Origin: Litorimonas taeanensis
GTDB taxonomy: Bacteria > Pseudomonadota > Alphaproteobacteria > Caulobacterales > Maricaulaceae
NCBI RefSeq assembly: GCF_003634015.1
Contig: NZ_RBII01000001.1
Span: 1,488,001-1,552,000 of the forward strand
DNA: 64,000 nucleotides
Direction of reading: 5' to 3'
Below the pieces are notes generated by a model that was not told the origin of the DNA, did not search any database, and worked only from the letters and a program-made list of their open reading frames with translations. Positions 44,407-52,538 of the stretch are shown here, piece by piece. Position numbers and translations under genes: made by a program. Each line of letters begins with the position of its first letter. Within the stretch, counting starts at the first letter, position 1.

Positions 44407-44768
44407 AACTTACTCCCACGTATGCTATAGATTAGAGAGGGAAATCCCAATAACAGGGTAATCCCTGATGAAGCTATCTATACAGAGCCAGTCTTACCTC
44501 CGCGTTTAGGGATGTGGTAAAGTTTTGATTAATTTGCTTTTTTGTCAGATTATTTCACGCGAAAATTCGCGTTGTCATTATATAGGTTATTATAGTTCAG
44601 AGTTTTTTTGCGTATTTTCCGTCTTAATAAACCCACGAATCTTTCTTAATAAACCCACGAATTTTTTCGGGACTTATGAAAAAACGAAGAGAACATATCT
44701 GGAAAATTAATTTGTAAACGCTTCATTCACCACATTCCGTTAAAGCCTAACCGATGTCGGAGACCCTT
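44407..44768. other. 362-nt divergent promoter region of the pilus locus
   Basis: It separates the minus-strand pilin genes and the plus-strand CpaC-N-like gene, with no credible frame. It contains a 22-bp tandem repeat (44622-44665) and long AT-rich tracts near 44520-44620. Confidence 0.7.
44622..44665. repeat. 22-bp tandem direct repeat in the pilin promoter region
   Basis: TCTTAATAAACCCACGAATC-TT occurs twice in a row (44622-44643, 44644-44665), differing at one base near the end. The period of 22 equals two helical turns, so both copies face the same side of the DNA. Confidence 0.9.
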
Positions 44769-45314
44769 ATGCGTAAATTTTCTTCTTTTTTGATTGCTTT
44801 TGCGGCGTCTAGCCTAGCCGCTACAGCGGCATTTGCCGGCCCTGCTATGACAGGACAAAATTATTCCATTGAACTGAATAAAACTCAGATTGTTCGCTTA
44901 CCCATGGCGGCCAGCGCCGTTGTTATCGGCAACCCTGCCATTGCGGATGTTTCTGTTCATGCTGCGGACACGCTTTTTGTCGTCGGCCGCGGCTTTGGTG
45001 AAACCAATCTGATAGTCTTGGCACCTGACGGCTCGACTATGATGAATGCCGACATTCGGGTTTCACAAAATAATACAGGTAATGGAGTTCACGTTTTCAA
45101 TCGCTCCGCGCGGCAATCCTATAATTGTTCGCCGCAATGCCAGCCTTCACCGATTTTGGGCGACGATCCGGCCTTTATCAATAGCAATGTAGCCAATTCG
45201 CCTTCTATTCAATCATCTGAAGCTTTTGCCGCTACAAGCTCACAAAATTTTGCGGGCGGGCTATCCTCGCAACCCAATTCCGCCTCTAGTCCTCAAAGAC
45301 AATTCACGAATTAA
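44769..45314 (+). CDS. Stand-alone pilus-formation N-domain protein
   Basis: About 181 residues from the ATG at 44769 with GGAGA six bases upstream; an ATG 15 nt earlier is in frame but lacks a ribosome site. A signal peptide (FLIAFAASSLAATAAFA) precedes one CpaC-type N-domain: QNYSIELNKTQIVRLPMAASAVVIGNPAIADVSVHAADTLFVVGRGFGETNLIVLA. A Cys pair (NCSPQC) and a Ser/Gln-rich tail follow. It resembles the first domain of the secretin CpaC without the barrel. It may act as a periplasmic secretin partner. Start of the plus-strand tad unit. Confidence 0.85.
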   Translation: MRKFSSFLIAFAASSLAATAAFAGPAMTGQNYSIELNKTQIVRLPMAASAVVIGNPAIADVSVHAADTLFVVGRGFGETNLIVLAPDGSTMMNADIRVSQNNTGNGVHVFNRSARQSYNCSPQCQPSPILGDDPAFINSNVANSPSIQSSEAFAATSSQNFAGGLSSQPNSASSPQRQFTN

Positions 45315-45375
45315 TATCGTATAAAAATAAGGGCTTAACGCCTATGGACAGGCCATCATATCCTGTTTCTTTTTA

Positions 45376-45408
45376 CGCGCTTAACATATTGTTAGGCGCG
45401 TTTTTTTT
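45376..45408 (+). terminator. Rho-independent terminator
   Basis: CGCGCTTAAC / GTTAGGCGCG (one G-U pair), 5-nt loop, then eight T. It separates the N-domain gene from the TadE gene. Confidence 0.9.
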
Positions 45409-45481
45409 ACGGTCCTTAATCATTTCCTGATAGGCTTCACACTATAATTATTTCAGGCAAGCAGAAAGGTTGGGGTCAGTT

Positions 45482-46063
45482 ATGTCTTTTATAACCAAAA
45501 CAACTTTCAATAGACTTTATCGACGCGCCAGACGTATTCGCTCCAGCGATGACGGATCTGCGGCCATTGAATTTGCTATTCTCGCTATCCCCTTCCTCAT
45601 GTTGATTTTTGGCATTGTGGAACTTGCCATTATTCTCTTTATCAACTCATCAATGAGCTATGCTGTAAGTGAAGCTGGGCGGCAAATTCGTGTGGGTAAT
45701 TTTCAGGCTTGCGGTGGTAATTCTGCCGAAAAATTCAAAGAATTAGTCTGTGAGAACATGTCTAGCCTCGGTAATTGCAAAGGTAATGTTCGAGTGGACG
45801 TTTTAACAGGGTCTAATTTCGCGCGTATTATATTGCCTGAAGCCCCGGATATTGATGCAGATGAAGATGCGCCAAATGGATCTGTAGACAATACATTAGG
45901 CGGGAACCCTGTCGTCGCGCGGGCCACTTACTACTATAAATTGGCCATGCCAGCGGCATTAACGCGCTTGGAAACACGGGAAGGCAGCGGCATTCGCATG
46001 CTATATTCCTCAACAGCTTTCCGAAATGAACCTTTTTCGACCCCCGGCGATTGCCCCATTTAG
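45482..46063 (+). CDS. TadE/TadG-family pseudopilin
   Basis: About 193 residues from the ATG at 45482, preceded by AGAAAGG; an in-frame TTG at 45470 is less likely. After a basic leader, SAAIEFAILAIPFLMLIFGIVELAIILF carries the TadE signature (Ala-Ala-Ile-Glu-Phe-Ala, +5 Glu) and single membrane helix. The remainder is periplasmic with four Cys. TadE-like pseudopilins are processed by the CpaA-type peptidase and needed for Flp pilus assembly. Confidence 0.88.
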   Translation: MSFITKTTFNRLYRRARRIRSSDDGSAAIEFAILAIPFLMLIFGIVELAIILFINSSMSYAVSEAGRQIRVGNFQACGGNSAEKFKELVCENMSSLGNCKGNVRVDVLTGSNFARIILPEAPDIDADEDAPNGSVDNTLGGNPVVARATYYYKLAMPAALTRLETREGSGIRMLYSSTAFRNEPFSTPGDCPI

Positions 46064-46105
46064 CCGCGTTTTATTCAAAAGCCTCGCTTTTAAAGGATTA
46101 CAGAA

Positions 46106-46759
46106 ATGCTTCTGAAAGATAAAACTCTTGCTCCTCCCCTTCGCGCACTTAGCGGTGTAAAATCGCACTTAAAAGCGAAAACGATTGGCCTTAAAAAGTC
46201 AGAAGACGGATTAGCCGCAATTGAATTCGCCTTATTGGCCCCTCTTCTCATAACAATGTATTTTGGCCTTGCTGAAGTGGCCACCGCCGTTGCGGTCAAC
46301 CGTGCTGTCTCTCATGCGACCAATATTGCCGGAGATTTAACGACACAATCAACAGATATTGATGCGGCTGAATTAGAGGATGTTTTAACGGCCACATTAC
46401 GCGTCATGGCCGTTCCAGAGGCGAGTAAAGTTACCATTCAAATTGACAGTTGGACGCGCGATACCGATGGCAATGACACATTAGTGGGATCGGCCACCAT
46501 GAATCCTGGAGCGGCCTCGCTCCCTAGTTTCAATATTGCAAAAGTTGATTCAAGCTTGCTCAATGAGAATAGCGGCATTGTTGTGGCGCGAATTGGTTAT
46601 AAATACGCGCCTTTTAAAGCGATGTTCTTTGAGAATGATATTAATATGAAAGAGACTTTCATGTTAAAGCCCAGACGTTCCTCAAAAGTCACCTTTGGGA
46701 GTTCAGAAGGTAAAACATATAGCTGCACTTCGTCTGGCAATACGGCGAAATGCAATTAA
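46106..46759 (+). CDS. TadE/TadG-family pseudopilin, second copy
   Basis: 217 residues. A 34-residue basic leader precedes LAAIEFALLAPLLITMYFGLAEVAT with the TadE-type cleavage and +5 Glu. The periplasmic part ends in a Cys-containing tail (YSCTSSGNTAKC). AAAGGA precedes the ATG. Together with the previous gene it gives two minor pseudopilins, a common tadE/tadF-like pair. It converges with the phosphatase gene after 13 nt. Confidence 0.88.
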   Translation: MLLKDKTLAPPLRALSGVKSHLKAKTIGLKKSEDGLAAIEFALLAPLLITMYFGLAEVATAVAVNRAVSHATNIAGDLTTQSTDIDAAELEDVLTATLRVMAVPEASKVTIQIDSWTRDTDGNDTLVGSATMNPGAASLPSFNIAKVDSSLLNENSGIVVARIGYKYAPFKAMFFENDINMKETFMLKPRRSSKVTFGSSEGKTYSCTSSGNTAKCN

Positions 46760-46772
46760 GGCATGTCTGCCT

Positions 46773-47573
46773 CTAGGATGAAGTCCGGTAATGTTTTCGG
46801 ATTTTGTCTATATCCTCAGGCGTAATCCCCAAAACAGAAGTCGCATAGGTGGTATAATCTCCCATGCCGGTAGTCCCGGCTTCTAGGTATTCTGTGTTTA
46901 CACCAAACATGGGACGCAAGGCTTCGGGATCAATTTCGCGGCCATATCGCTTTGTAAACATTTTTGCCGCAGGCTCTAAAAACGAGTCGATATCCACGGC
47001 CTTATTGGTCAGCAAATAATCGTCTCCGATGTCCGCCCCGCCTACGCCCAGCAGGCCTTGGATTAATGACACAAGTGTTCCCGTACGGTCTTTCCCAGCG
47101 GCGCAATGCACCAATATGGGTTCTCCTGTTTCTGCCATATGTAGGAGGGTCTCTTTGAATATGGTTTTGAAACCCACATCTTGGGCGCGAGCCGAATAAG
47201 ACCGCATCATATAATCATGCGCGTCTTGTGCCGTATTAAGGCGTGTCTCCATAAAAGCTTCATGCGGAGCGACCTGCTTGCCTTTGGCTGAGATGGGATC
47301 AGGATAAGTCAGCACCCGCGCTTCGTCCTCGACAGGATAGCGGGACGGTTGACGTTCGCGTTCAGGTTTATGACGCAAATCGACGACTAAACCAATTTTC
47401 AACGCAGCAATGGCCGCCAGCTCTTCATCGGATAGAGTGTTCAAATGCGCGGAGCGGAAGAGTTTACCCGTCGCGACTTCGGCGCCGTCATTTGTCTTAT
47501 ACCCTCCAAAATCTCTGAAGTTTAAAATCGACGTGAAGGGCTTAAGACGATCTGAAAGCGGCAATAATGACAT
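46773..47573 (-). CDS. Tyrosine/serine protein phosphatase family protein
   Basis: 266 residues of the PF13350-like dual-specificity family. Features: NFRDFGGYKTNDG (18-30), LFRSAHLNTLSDEELA, the conserved VVDLRHKPERE and the P-loop HCAAGKDRTG with Cys157 and Arg163. Acts on phosphotyrosine or other phosphoesters in the cytosol. It is not linked to a partner kinase in the window. It lies between the pilus locus and nrdB, same strand as nrdB. Confidence 0.9.
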   Translation of the reverse strand: MSLLPLSDRLKPFTSILNFRDFGGYKTNDGAEVATGKLFRSAHLNTLSDEELAAIAALKIGLVVDLRHKPERERQPSRYPVEDEARVLTYPDPISAKGKQVAPHEAFMETRLNTAQDAHDYMMRSYSARAQDVGFKTIFKETLLHMAETGEPILVHCAAGKDRTGTLVSLIQGLLGVGGADIGDDYLLTNKAVDIDSFLEPAAKMFTKRYGREIDPEALRPMFGVNTEYLEAGTTGMGDYTTYATSVLGITPEDIDKIRKHYRTSS

Positions 47574-47613
47574 AGGGGTGGAGTATCATGTCATAACGGT
47601 CTGTCAAAACAAA

Positions 47614-47643
47614 AGGCTCACCCTAAAGTCATAGAATGAGCCT
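47614..47643 (-). terminator. Terminator of nrdB
   Basis: Arms AGGCTCA/TGAGCCT plus inner G-U-rich pairing; on the minus strand it is followed by TTTTGTTTT. It lies 37 nt beyond the nrdB stop. Confidence 0.75.
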
Positions 47644-47680
47644 GATTATAAATGCGGTTAATTTTTGTATTTATGGGCGC

Positions 47681-48727
47681 TTATCCGATGGTATCTTCAA
47701 GCGTCTTCTTGGTTCTCATTTTTTCAAATTTATCCCAAACACCATCATCACCATGCCAGATACCTTCTGTTGCACCTTTGGAATATTCCGTAGCGCGCGC
47801 TTCAAAGAAGTTAGCATGTTCAACACCATTGGTAATTTCCGTCAACCAAGGCAGTGGATGCTCTTTAATGCCATAAATTTTTGGCAGTCCTAATTGGCCC
47901 AAACGCCAATCCGCAATATAGCGAATATATTGTTTAATATCTTCTGCCGTCATGCCTTCAACGGGGCCAAGCTCAAAGGCGAGTTCAATGAATTTGTCCT
48001 CAAGCTTCACCACTGTTTTACAGCAATCAATAATGTCATCAGCCACAGCTGGAGTGAGCGCGCCCGTCTCTCTGGCGAATGTGTGGAAGAGCTTAATCAT
48101 GCCTTCGCAATGCAGGCTTTCATCCCGAATAGACCACGTAACAATCTGGCCCATCCCCTTCATTTTATTCATACGAGGAAAGTTCATCAACATGGCGAAA
48201 GACGCAAATAATTGCAGCCCTTCGGTAAAGCCGCCAAAGACAGCCATAGAGGTCAGGATATCGCGTTCTGAATCCACGCCGAACTGCCCAAGATAATCAT
48301 GTTTGGCAGACATTTCCTCATATTCCATAAAGGCCGAAAATTCGGAATCGGGCATACCAATTGTTTCAAGCAAGAGCGCATAAGCCGCAATATGAATAGT
48401 CTCCATATTAGAAAAAGACGCGAGCATCATGCGCACCTCAACAGGCTTAAACAAGGGCATGTAATTTTCCATGTAATTCGCCCCAACCTCGACATCGGAC
48501 TGGGTGAAGAAACGGAAAATTTGAGTCAGCAGATTTCGTTCATTCTCTGTAATATTGGTGGCCCAATCTTTACAGTCTTCGCCGAGCGGCACTTCTTCGG
48601 GCATCCAATGAACTTGTTGTTGTTTCTGCCAAAAGTCATAGGCCCAAGGGTAACGAAACGGTTTATAGCTTAGACTCGGGAGTAAAAGCCCAGACTTTGA
48701 ATCTGCTAAAAAATCAACTTTACCCAT
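47681..48727 (-). CDS. nrdB: Ribonucleotide reductase class Ia small subunit
   Basis: 348-residue ferritin-like beta subunit carrying the diiron/tyrosyl radical cofactor. Metal ligands appear in SDVEV, SNMETIHIAAY (Glu, His and the radical Tyr four residues after the His) and RDESLHCEGM. It works with NrdA to make dNTPs. nrdA is not adjacent, which is common where the alpha gene lies elsewhere. Two NrdR-like boxes lie 73 to 119 nt upstream. Confidence 0.95.
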   Translation of the reverse strand: MGKVDFLADSKSGLLLPSLSYKPFRYPWAYDFWQKQQQVHWMPEEVPLGEDCKDWATNITENERNLLTQIFRFFTQSDVEVGANYMENYMPLFKPVEVRMMLASFSNMETIHIAAYALLLETIGMPDSEFSAFMEYEEMSAKHDYLGQFGVDSERDILTSMAVFGGFTEGLQLFASFAMLMNFPRMNKMKGMGQIVTWSIRDESLHCEGMIKLFHTFARETGALTPAVADDIIDCCKTVVKLEDKFIELAFELGPVEGMTAEDIKQYIRYIADWRLGQLGLPKIYGIKEHPLPWLTEITNGVEHANFFEARATEYSKGATEGIWHGDDGVWDKFEKMRTKKTLEDTIG

Positions 48728-48799
48728 GTCTTCTATCCCTTAAATCGTCTGACTATTTTGTGGGAGTATCAAGCCCGCAACCCGAATCTCTTTCCATAA

Positions 48800-48815
48800 A
48801 AGCCATATCATGTGC
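48800..48815. promoter_or_regulatory. NrdR-like box 2
   Basis: Ten of sixteen matches to the NrdR consensus ACACWATATATWGTGT. Its start is 31 bp from that of box 1, the canonical three-turn spacing of paired NrdR boxes. Confidence 0.5.
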
Positions 48816-48830
48816 CCGGCACATTCTCTA

Positions 48831-48846
48831 CCACTATATCTAGATT
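48831..48846. promoter_or_regulatory. NrdR-like box 1
   Basis: CCACTATATCTAGATT matches the NrdR consensus at twelve of sixteen positions, including the CACWATAT core. Upstream of nrdB, in the place expected for repression by NrdR. Confidence 0.6.
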
Positions 48847-48966
48847 ATAAGTGTAAAACCTTAGTCTGAGAGACAAGAGAAGCAATCCGAAAACCCAGCT
48901 CTATACGTAAAGCCAGAATAAGCGCCTGTTAAAGCACAGATTTTTTTCATCTGCTCAATTCGGGTG

Positions 48967-49049
48967 CGCCGCCCCCTATGCGCTCCCAAGAACTTGCCGC
49001 CGCAAAGCCTCCATACGGGGACTAAAGGGTCAATGTATAGGGGGCGGCG
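48967..49049. repeat. Perfect 13-bp GC-rich inverted repeat with 57-nt loop
   Basis: CGCCGCCCCCTAT (48967-48979) and ATAGGGGGCGGCG (49037-49049) are exact reverse complements. The right arm covers the G-rich sequence (AGGGGG) that would serve as ribosome site for the ubiB start at 49053. Confidence 0.75.
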
Positions 49050-49052
49050 AAT

Positions 49053-50690
49053 ATGATGCGGCGTTTTCTCCAAAACGGTCTGAAACCAGAAGAAAAGATA
49101 TACCTCGGAAACACACTCACCTATAAGCGCCTTATGTTGAAAATGATTGCGACATTTTTCCGCCTCTTACGGACAGCTTGGGTGCTTATTCGCCATGACT
49201 CGCTTGTGCCTGTTGAATATGCGCCGCTCGTGCCCCTGCCCTTGCGCATAATTGGATTTATTTCGCGGATATTTTCTATCGGCAATCGTAAAGGAAATGC
49301 GGGCGAACGCTTTGCAAATGCGCTCGAAGACCTTGGCCCGGCCTATATTAAATTTGGGCAGATCCTTTCAACGCGCGGCGATATGTTTGACGCCGAATTT
49401 GCAGAAGGCCTCTCTCGCCTTAAGGATAAAGTACCGCCCTTCTCTATGGATAAAGCCGAAAAAACGCTGGCCGTAGAATGGGGCGCGCCTTGGAGCAAGC
49501 ATCTTAAATCCTTGAGCCAACCCGTCGCGGCGGCCTCTGTCGCACAAGTGCATAAGGGCGAACTTCATAATGGCGAAATCGTCGCCGTCAAAGTGCTTCG
49601 TCCCAATATCGTTCAGCGCATGACCAAAGACATGGACGCCATCGCCCTCGTCGCCAGTCTTGCTCATACCGCCATACCGAAACTCCGCCGTCTACGCCCC
49701 AAAGCCTTCGTAGCAGAAGCGCGCCGTGCAGTTATGCTCGAACTCGATCTACGCCTCGAAGCGGCGGGACAATCCGAACTGGCCGAAATCGCCGAAGAAA
49801 CGGGTTTGTTTCGTGTCCCCAAAATTCATTGGGATTTAATTGGGAAGAATATTCTTGTCAGCGAATGGATAGACGGCATCGCCCTTTCCTCACCAGACAT
49901 TCTGGCGCAACCCGAAACCATTAAACAAAATCTCGCGCGGCAAGTTATTCAGAGCTTTCTGGCCTCGACCTTTGAATATGGTGTGTTTCACGCCGACATG
50001 CATGAAGGCAATTTGATTGTAGATAATGACGGAAAACTTGTCTTGATTGACTTCGGAATTTTAGGTCGTCTTGGCGATGCGGAAATCCGCTTTGAAATTG
50101 ATACGCTTTACGGATTTTTACAGCGCGATTACTATAAAATCGCCAAGGTGCATTTCGACATTGGTTATGTCCCCCCTCACCATAAAATAGAAGATTTCGC
50201 GAGCGCGCTTCGCGCTGTCGGAGAACCTATATTTGGCAAAAAAGCCGAAGATGTTTCTATGGCCAAAGTGCTTATGCAGCTTTTGGAAATTACGGAACTC
50301 TTTGATATGGAAATGCAGCCGCAATTAATTCTTTTACAAAAGACAATGATGCAAGCCGAAGGCGTCGCGCGGCGTCTCGACCCAAGTTTTGATATGTGGG
50401 AAGCCTCGCGCCCAATTGTCGAAAAAGCCGTCCGCCGAGAGCTTGGCCCAGAACGCTATATTAATGATTTCCTTGATGGCCTTGATCGTACCCGTAAGAC
50501 CCTACAAACATTACCCGATGCCACGGATAACATCGCCAAACTTGCTAAGGCATGGGCTGAGGGAGAGATTGACCTCAGCGGCGTCCAACAACCCGAAAAA
50601 CCAAAATCAAGCATTCTCCGCCCTGTCGCCTATCTCGGCGCAGGCGCTGTTATTGCGCTCGGTAGTGCGTGGGCGGCAGGGGCATTTTAA
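49053..50690 (+). CDS. ubiB: Ubiquinone biosynthesis kinase-like protein UbiB
   Basis: 545 residues of the ABC1/UbiB/ADCK family. KxGQ region (PAYIKFGQILSTRGD), VAAASVAQVHKGEL, VAVKVLRPN with the ATP-binding Lys, and FHADMHEGNLIVDNDGKLVLIDFGILGRL (catalytic and metal residues) are intact; a C-terminal hydrophobic segment (VAYLGAGAVIALGSAWAAG) anchors it. It is needed for aerobic coenzyme Q synthesis or lipid delivery at the inner membrane. Start uncertain: ATG 49053 follows AGGGGG; ATG 49134 (MLKMIATFFRLL) matches the usual UbiB N-terminus. The ubiE neighbour normal in the class is absent. Confidence 0.93.
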   Translation: MMRRFLQNGLKPEEKIYLGNTLTYKRLMLKMIATFFRLLRTAWVLIRHDSLVPVEYAPLVPLPLRIIGFISRIFSIGNRKGNAGERFANALEDLGPAYIKFGQILSTRGDMFDAEFAEGLSRLKDKVPPFSMDKAEKTLAVEWGAPWSKHLKSLSQPVAAASVAQVHKGELHNGEIVAVKVLRPNIVQRMTKDMDAIALVASLAHTAIPKLRRLRPKAFVAEARRAVMLELDLRLEAAGQSELAEIAEETGLFRVPKIHWDLIGKNILVSEWIDGIALSSPDILAQPETIKQNLARQVIQSFLASTFEYGVFHADMHEGNLIVDNDGKLVLIDFGILGRLGDAEIRFEIDTLYGFLQRDYYKIAKVHFDIGYVPPHHKIEDFASALRAVGEPIFGKKAEDVSMAKVLMQLLEITELFDMEMQPQLILLQKTMMQAEGVARRLDPSFDMWEASRPIVEKAVRRELGPERYINDFLDGLDRTRKTLQTLPDATDNIAKLAKAWAEGEIDLSGVQQPEKPKSSILRPVAYLGAGAVIALGSAWAAGAF

Positions 50691-50713
50691 ACGCCTCGCC
50701 ACTGCAAAATAAT

Positions 50714-50750
50714 ACAAAAAAATATGAGGCGGGTTAAGCCACCTCATATT
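50714..50750 (-). terminator. Terminator of the small exported protein gene
   Basis: Stem AATATGAGG / CCTCATATT (extended with one mismatch), followed on the minus strand by a run of seven T. It separates convergent ubiB and the minus-strand genes. Confidence 0.8.
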
Positions 50751-50773
50751 CATCAATTAGTCTTAGGCGTTCA

Positions 50774-51184
50774 CTAGCGAATAACGAGCGTAATAGGGCT
50801 TGATTGTTTTACAGGCGCCCGTTTGACAACCGGTTTAACTTTATACTGCCCGACACCATTTACGATGACTTGGCGCGGCCCTGTATAGGGCTGAGTATAA
50901 TGTGTGCGAACAGCACCGCGATTGAGAACAAATGACCACGCCGAAGCCGGGCAAGTCACAGTGCGGCTATCACGTCGGTCTTCACGGGCGTCTCTACGAG
51001 ACGTTGTAACCCGAGCATCGCGCCTATCTTCGACAAGGTCAGGGCAAGCCGCGGGGTTTAATTGCCAGCTACCGTGCTGATTAGCCGTCGATGTGATGAC
51101 AGTTTTTGTAGGGCCATTATAAGCCTGCGCTGACATTGGGGCAAAGAGTACAGCGCCGATGACGAATAAAGATTTGTAAAACAT
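50774..51184 (-). CDS. Small exported protein with RRD repeats
   Basis: About 136 residues from the ATG at 51184, which has AGGAGA upstream and gives a signal peptide (LFVIGAVLFAPMSAQA); an ATG at 51211 in frame would extend it without a ribosome site. The mature chain has a central highly charged EDRRDARVTTSRRDARE type repeat and two Cys (AACP, VTCP) likely forming a disulfide; the pI should be high. I do not recognise a family. It is third in the minus-strand group between ubiB and coaBC. Role unknown. Confidence 0.7.
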   Translation of the reverse strand: MFYKSLFVIGAVLFAPMSAQAYNGPTKTVITSTANQHGSWQLNPAACPDLVEDRRDARVTTSRRDAREDRRDSRTVTCPASAWSFVLNRGAVRTHYTQPYTGPRQVIVNGVGQYKVKPVVKRAPVKQSSPITLVIR

Positions 51185-51268
51185 TTTGGGTGTCTCCTGT
51201 GTTGCTTTCAAATAAACAAACGCAGAGAATCCCGTTTTCCTTCTTCTTCTGTCTAAATTGTAAGGTTT

Positions 51269-52537
51269 CTAAAACCCGTAACTTAGTCCAGCAATGACGC
51301 GCGTATCTTTGGTGTTTAAATAATCCACACCATTAATATTCACCTGTGCATCCTGATAATCAAGGGCCAGCGTAGAGGATAAGCCTCTGGCAATATCACG
51401 ACGAAGACCCAGCACAGCCGCAATTTCCTCTTGCCCTTCAATCTGGCCATAACGCCCTTCGGCAGAGAGACTCCACGGCCCGCTTTTTGTTGAAATCCCT
51501 GTAGACGTATACCAACGGTCAGCATCTTCTATGCGTTCATAGCCCACGCCGAGGTCAAAGCGCGTACTGCCATATACCAAGTCACCCACGGCGTTGACGC
51601 CCTGCGTCTCTAATTTTGTAAATCCATCAGCCGCGGTAAATTCACCTTTATTATGGCGCGCGGTAAAGCGGTAATCACGATGACCAAGCGGGCGCTGATA
51701 AGAGAGGCCGATATCGTAATTTGATTTCCCATCGACCAGTGCGCTGACTTGTGTGGGGCCATATCGACCTTGATAGCCGCCGCTCCACTCATCAACTTCA
51801 CCTAAAGGGCCATCCCCTGCTAATCGAACGGGAGTTACGCCGCGTCGACGGCGTGTATTTTCAAAAACTAGTTCAGAGACATTCCCGCCAAATACAGTCC
51901 CCCATGAACCGCCCGCATAAGCCGCGACATTGTCATCATAATCCCAATCAGAACCAAAATCACGTTCATAAGTACCGCCATACACCGCCCCTACGGTAAT
52001 ACGGTTTGGCAATTGTGTTTGCGCGCTCACTTGATAATTGCCTGCAAATCCAGATTGCGCATCTCCCTTGTCTTCAAGGCTATAGGCAATCGGCGCATCT
52101 ATACGCCCTCTTAGCTCAAAGGTGACATCACCCGCTTCAAAAGCGAGCGGTGATTCAAGCGCATTTAAGCTCTCATAATTGACATTAATGCCTCTCTGCG
52201 ACCTTACGGTTTGGGGGCGTGCATAAGCATAAGGAGAGCCGCCATATGGCGCGTTCGCAGCATAGGCATATTGCCCCTGAGGATAATATCCTTGTCCGGC
52301 GGGATATCCCCCTTGCGCGCTATAAAGCCCAGGCTGCGCCCCATATTGCGCCCCATATGACGCATAAGGCTGACCGCTATAGGTATGATAACCCACAGCT
52401 GAATAACCCGAAGCCCCATATGCCGCCCCATATGGGGTCTCAGGGAAAAATCCTGTTGGGTTTTGCGGGCTTTGACACGCCGTCAGGCTGAGCATTGCGA
52501 CAGATATGCTAATATATTTCATAGGCAAACGGGACAT
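51269..52537 (-). CDS. Lipobox-bearing outer-membrane beta-barrel protein
   Basis: About 422 residues from the ATG at 52537, which begins 1 nt after the preceding stop (translational coupling). The signal ISVAMLSLTACQ carries a lipobox, not a type I site. Next comes a Tyr/Gly/Ala/Gln/Pro-rich low-complexity stretch (about 30-110; YPAGQGYYPQGQYAYA), then repeated amphipathic strands (YQVSAQTQLPNRITVGAVYGG; RFDLGVGYERI) ending GLSYGF with a C-terminal Phe as in barrels. A lipid-anchored barrel is unusual. Function is unrecognised; it may be a porin or an outer-membrane anchor for the haloperoxidase. Confidence 0.7.
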   Translation of the reverse strand: MSRLPMKYISISVAMLSLTACQSPQNPTGFFPETPYGAAYGASGYSAVGYHTYSGQPYASYGAQYGAQPGLYSAQGGYPAGQGYYPQGQYAYAANAPYGGSPYAYARPQTVRSQRGINVNYESLNALESPLAFEAGDVTFELRGRIDAPIAYSLEDKGDAQSGFAGNYQVSAQTQLPNRITVGAVYGGTYERDFGSDWDYDDNVAAYAGGSWGTVFGGNVSELVFENTRRRRGVTPVRLAGDGPLGEVDEWSGGYQGRYGPTQVSALVDGKSNYDIGLSYQRPLGHRDYRFTARHNKGEFTAADGFTKLETQGVNAVGDLVYGSTRFDLGVGYERIEDADRWYTSTGISTKSGPWSLSAEGRYGQIEGQEEIAAVLGLRRDIARGLSSTLALDYQDAQVNINGVDYLNTKDTRVIAGLSYGF

Positions 52538-52538
52538 C

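Larger units (their letters stand above)
48728..49052. other. 325-nt divergent intergenic region (nrdB / ubiB)
   Basis: No supported gene; a 70-residue minus-strand frame (48861-49073) has no recognisable features. It holds two NrdR-like boxes near nrdB and a 13-bp inverted repeat (48967-49049) near ubiB, with a small hairpin CAGAT/ATCTG at 48937-48953. Confidence 0.7.

Noticed and set aside
45381-45395. TTAA-N7-TTAG match to a CtrA site before the TadE gene
   Set aside because: The bases form the stem and loop of a clear rho-independent terminator followed by eight T, which explains them better.
48861-49073. Minus-strand 70-codon open frame upstream of nrdB
   Set aside because: No recognisable motif, no ribosome site, overlaps the inverted repeat and the ubiB start; treated as chance.
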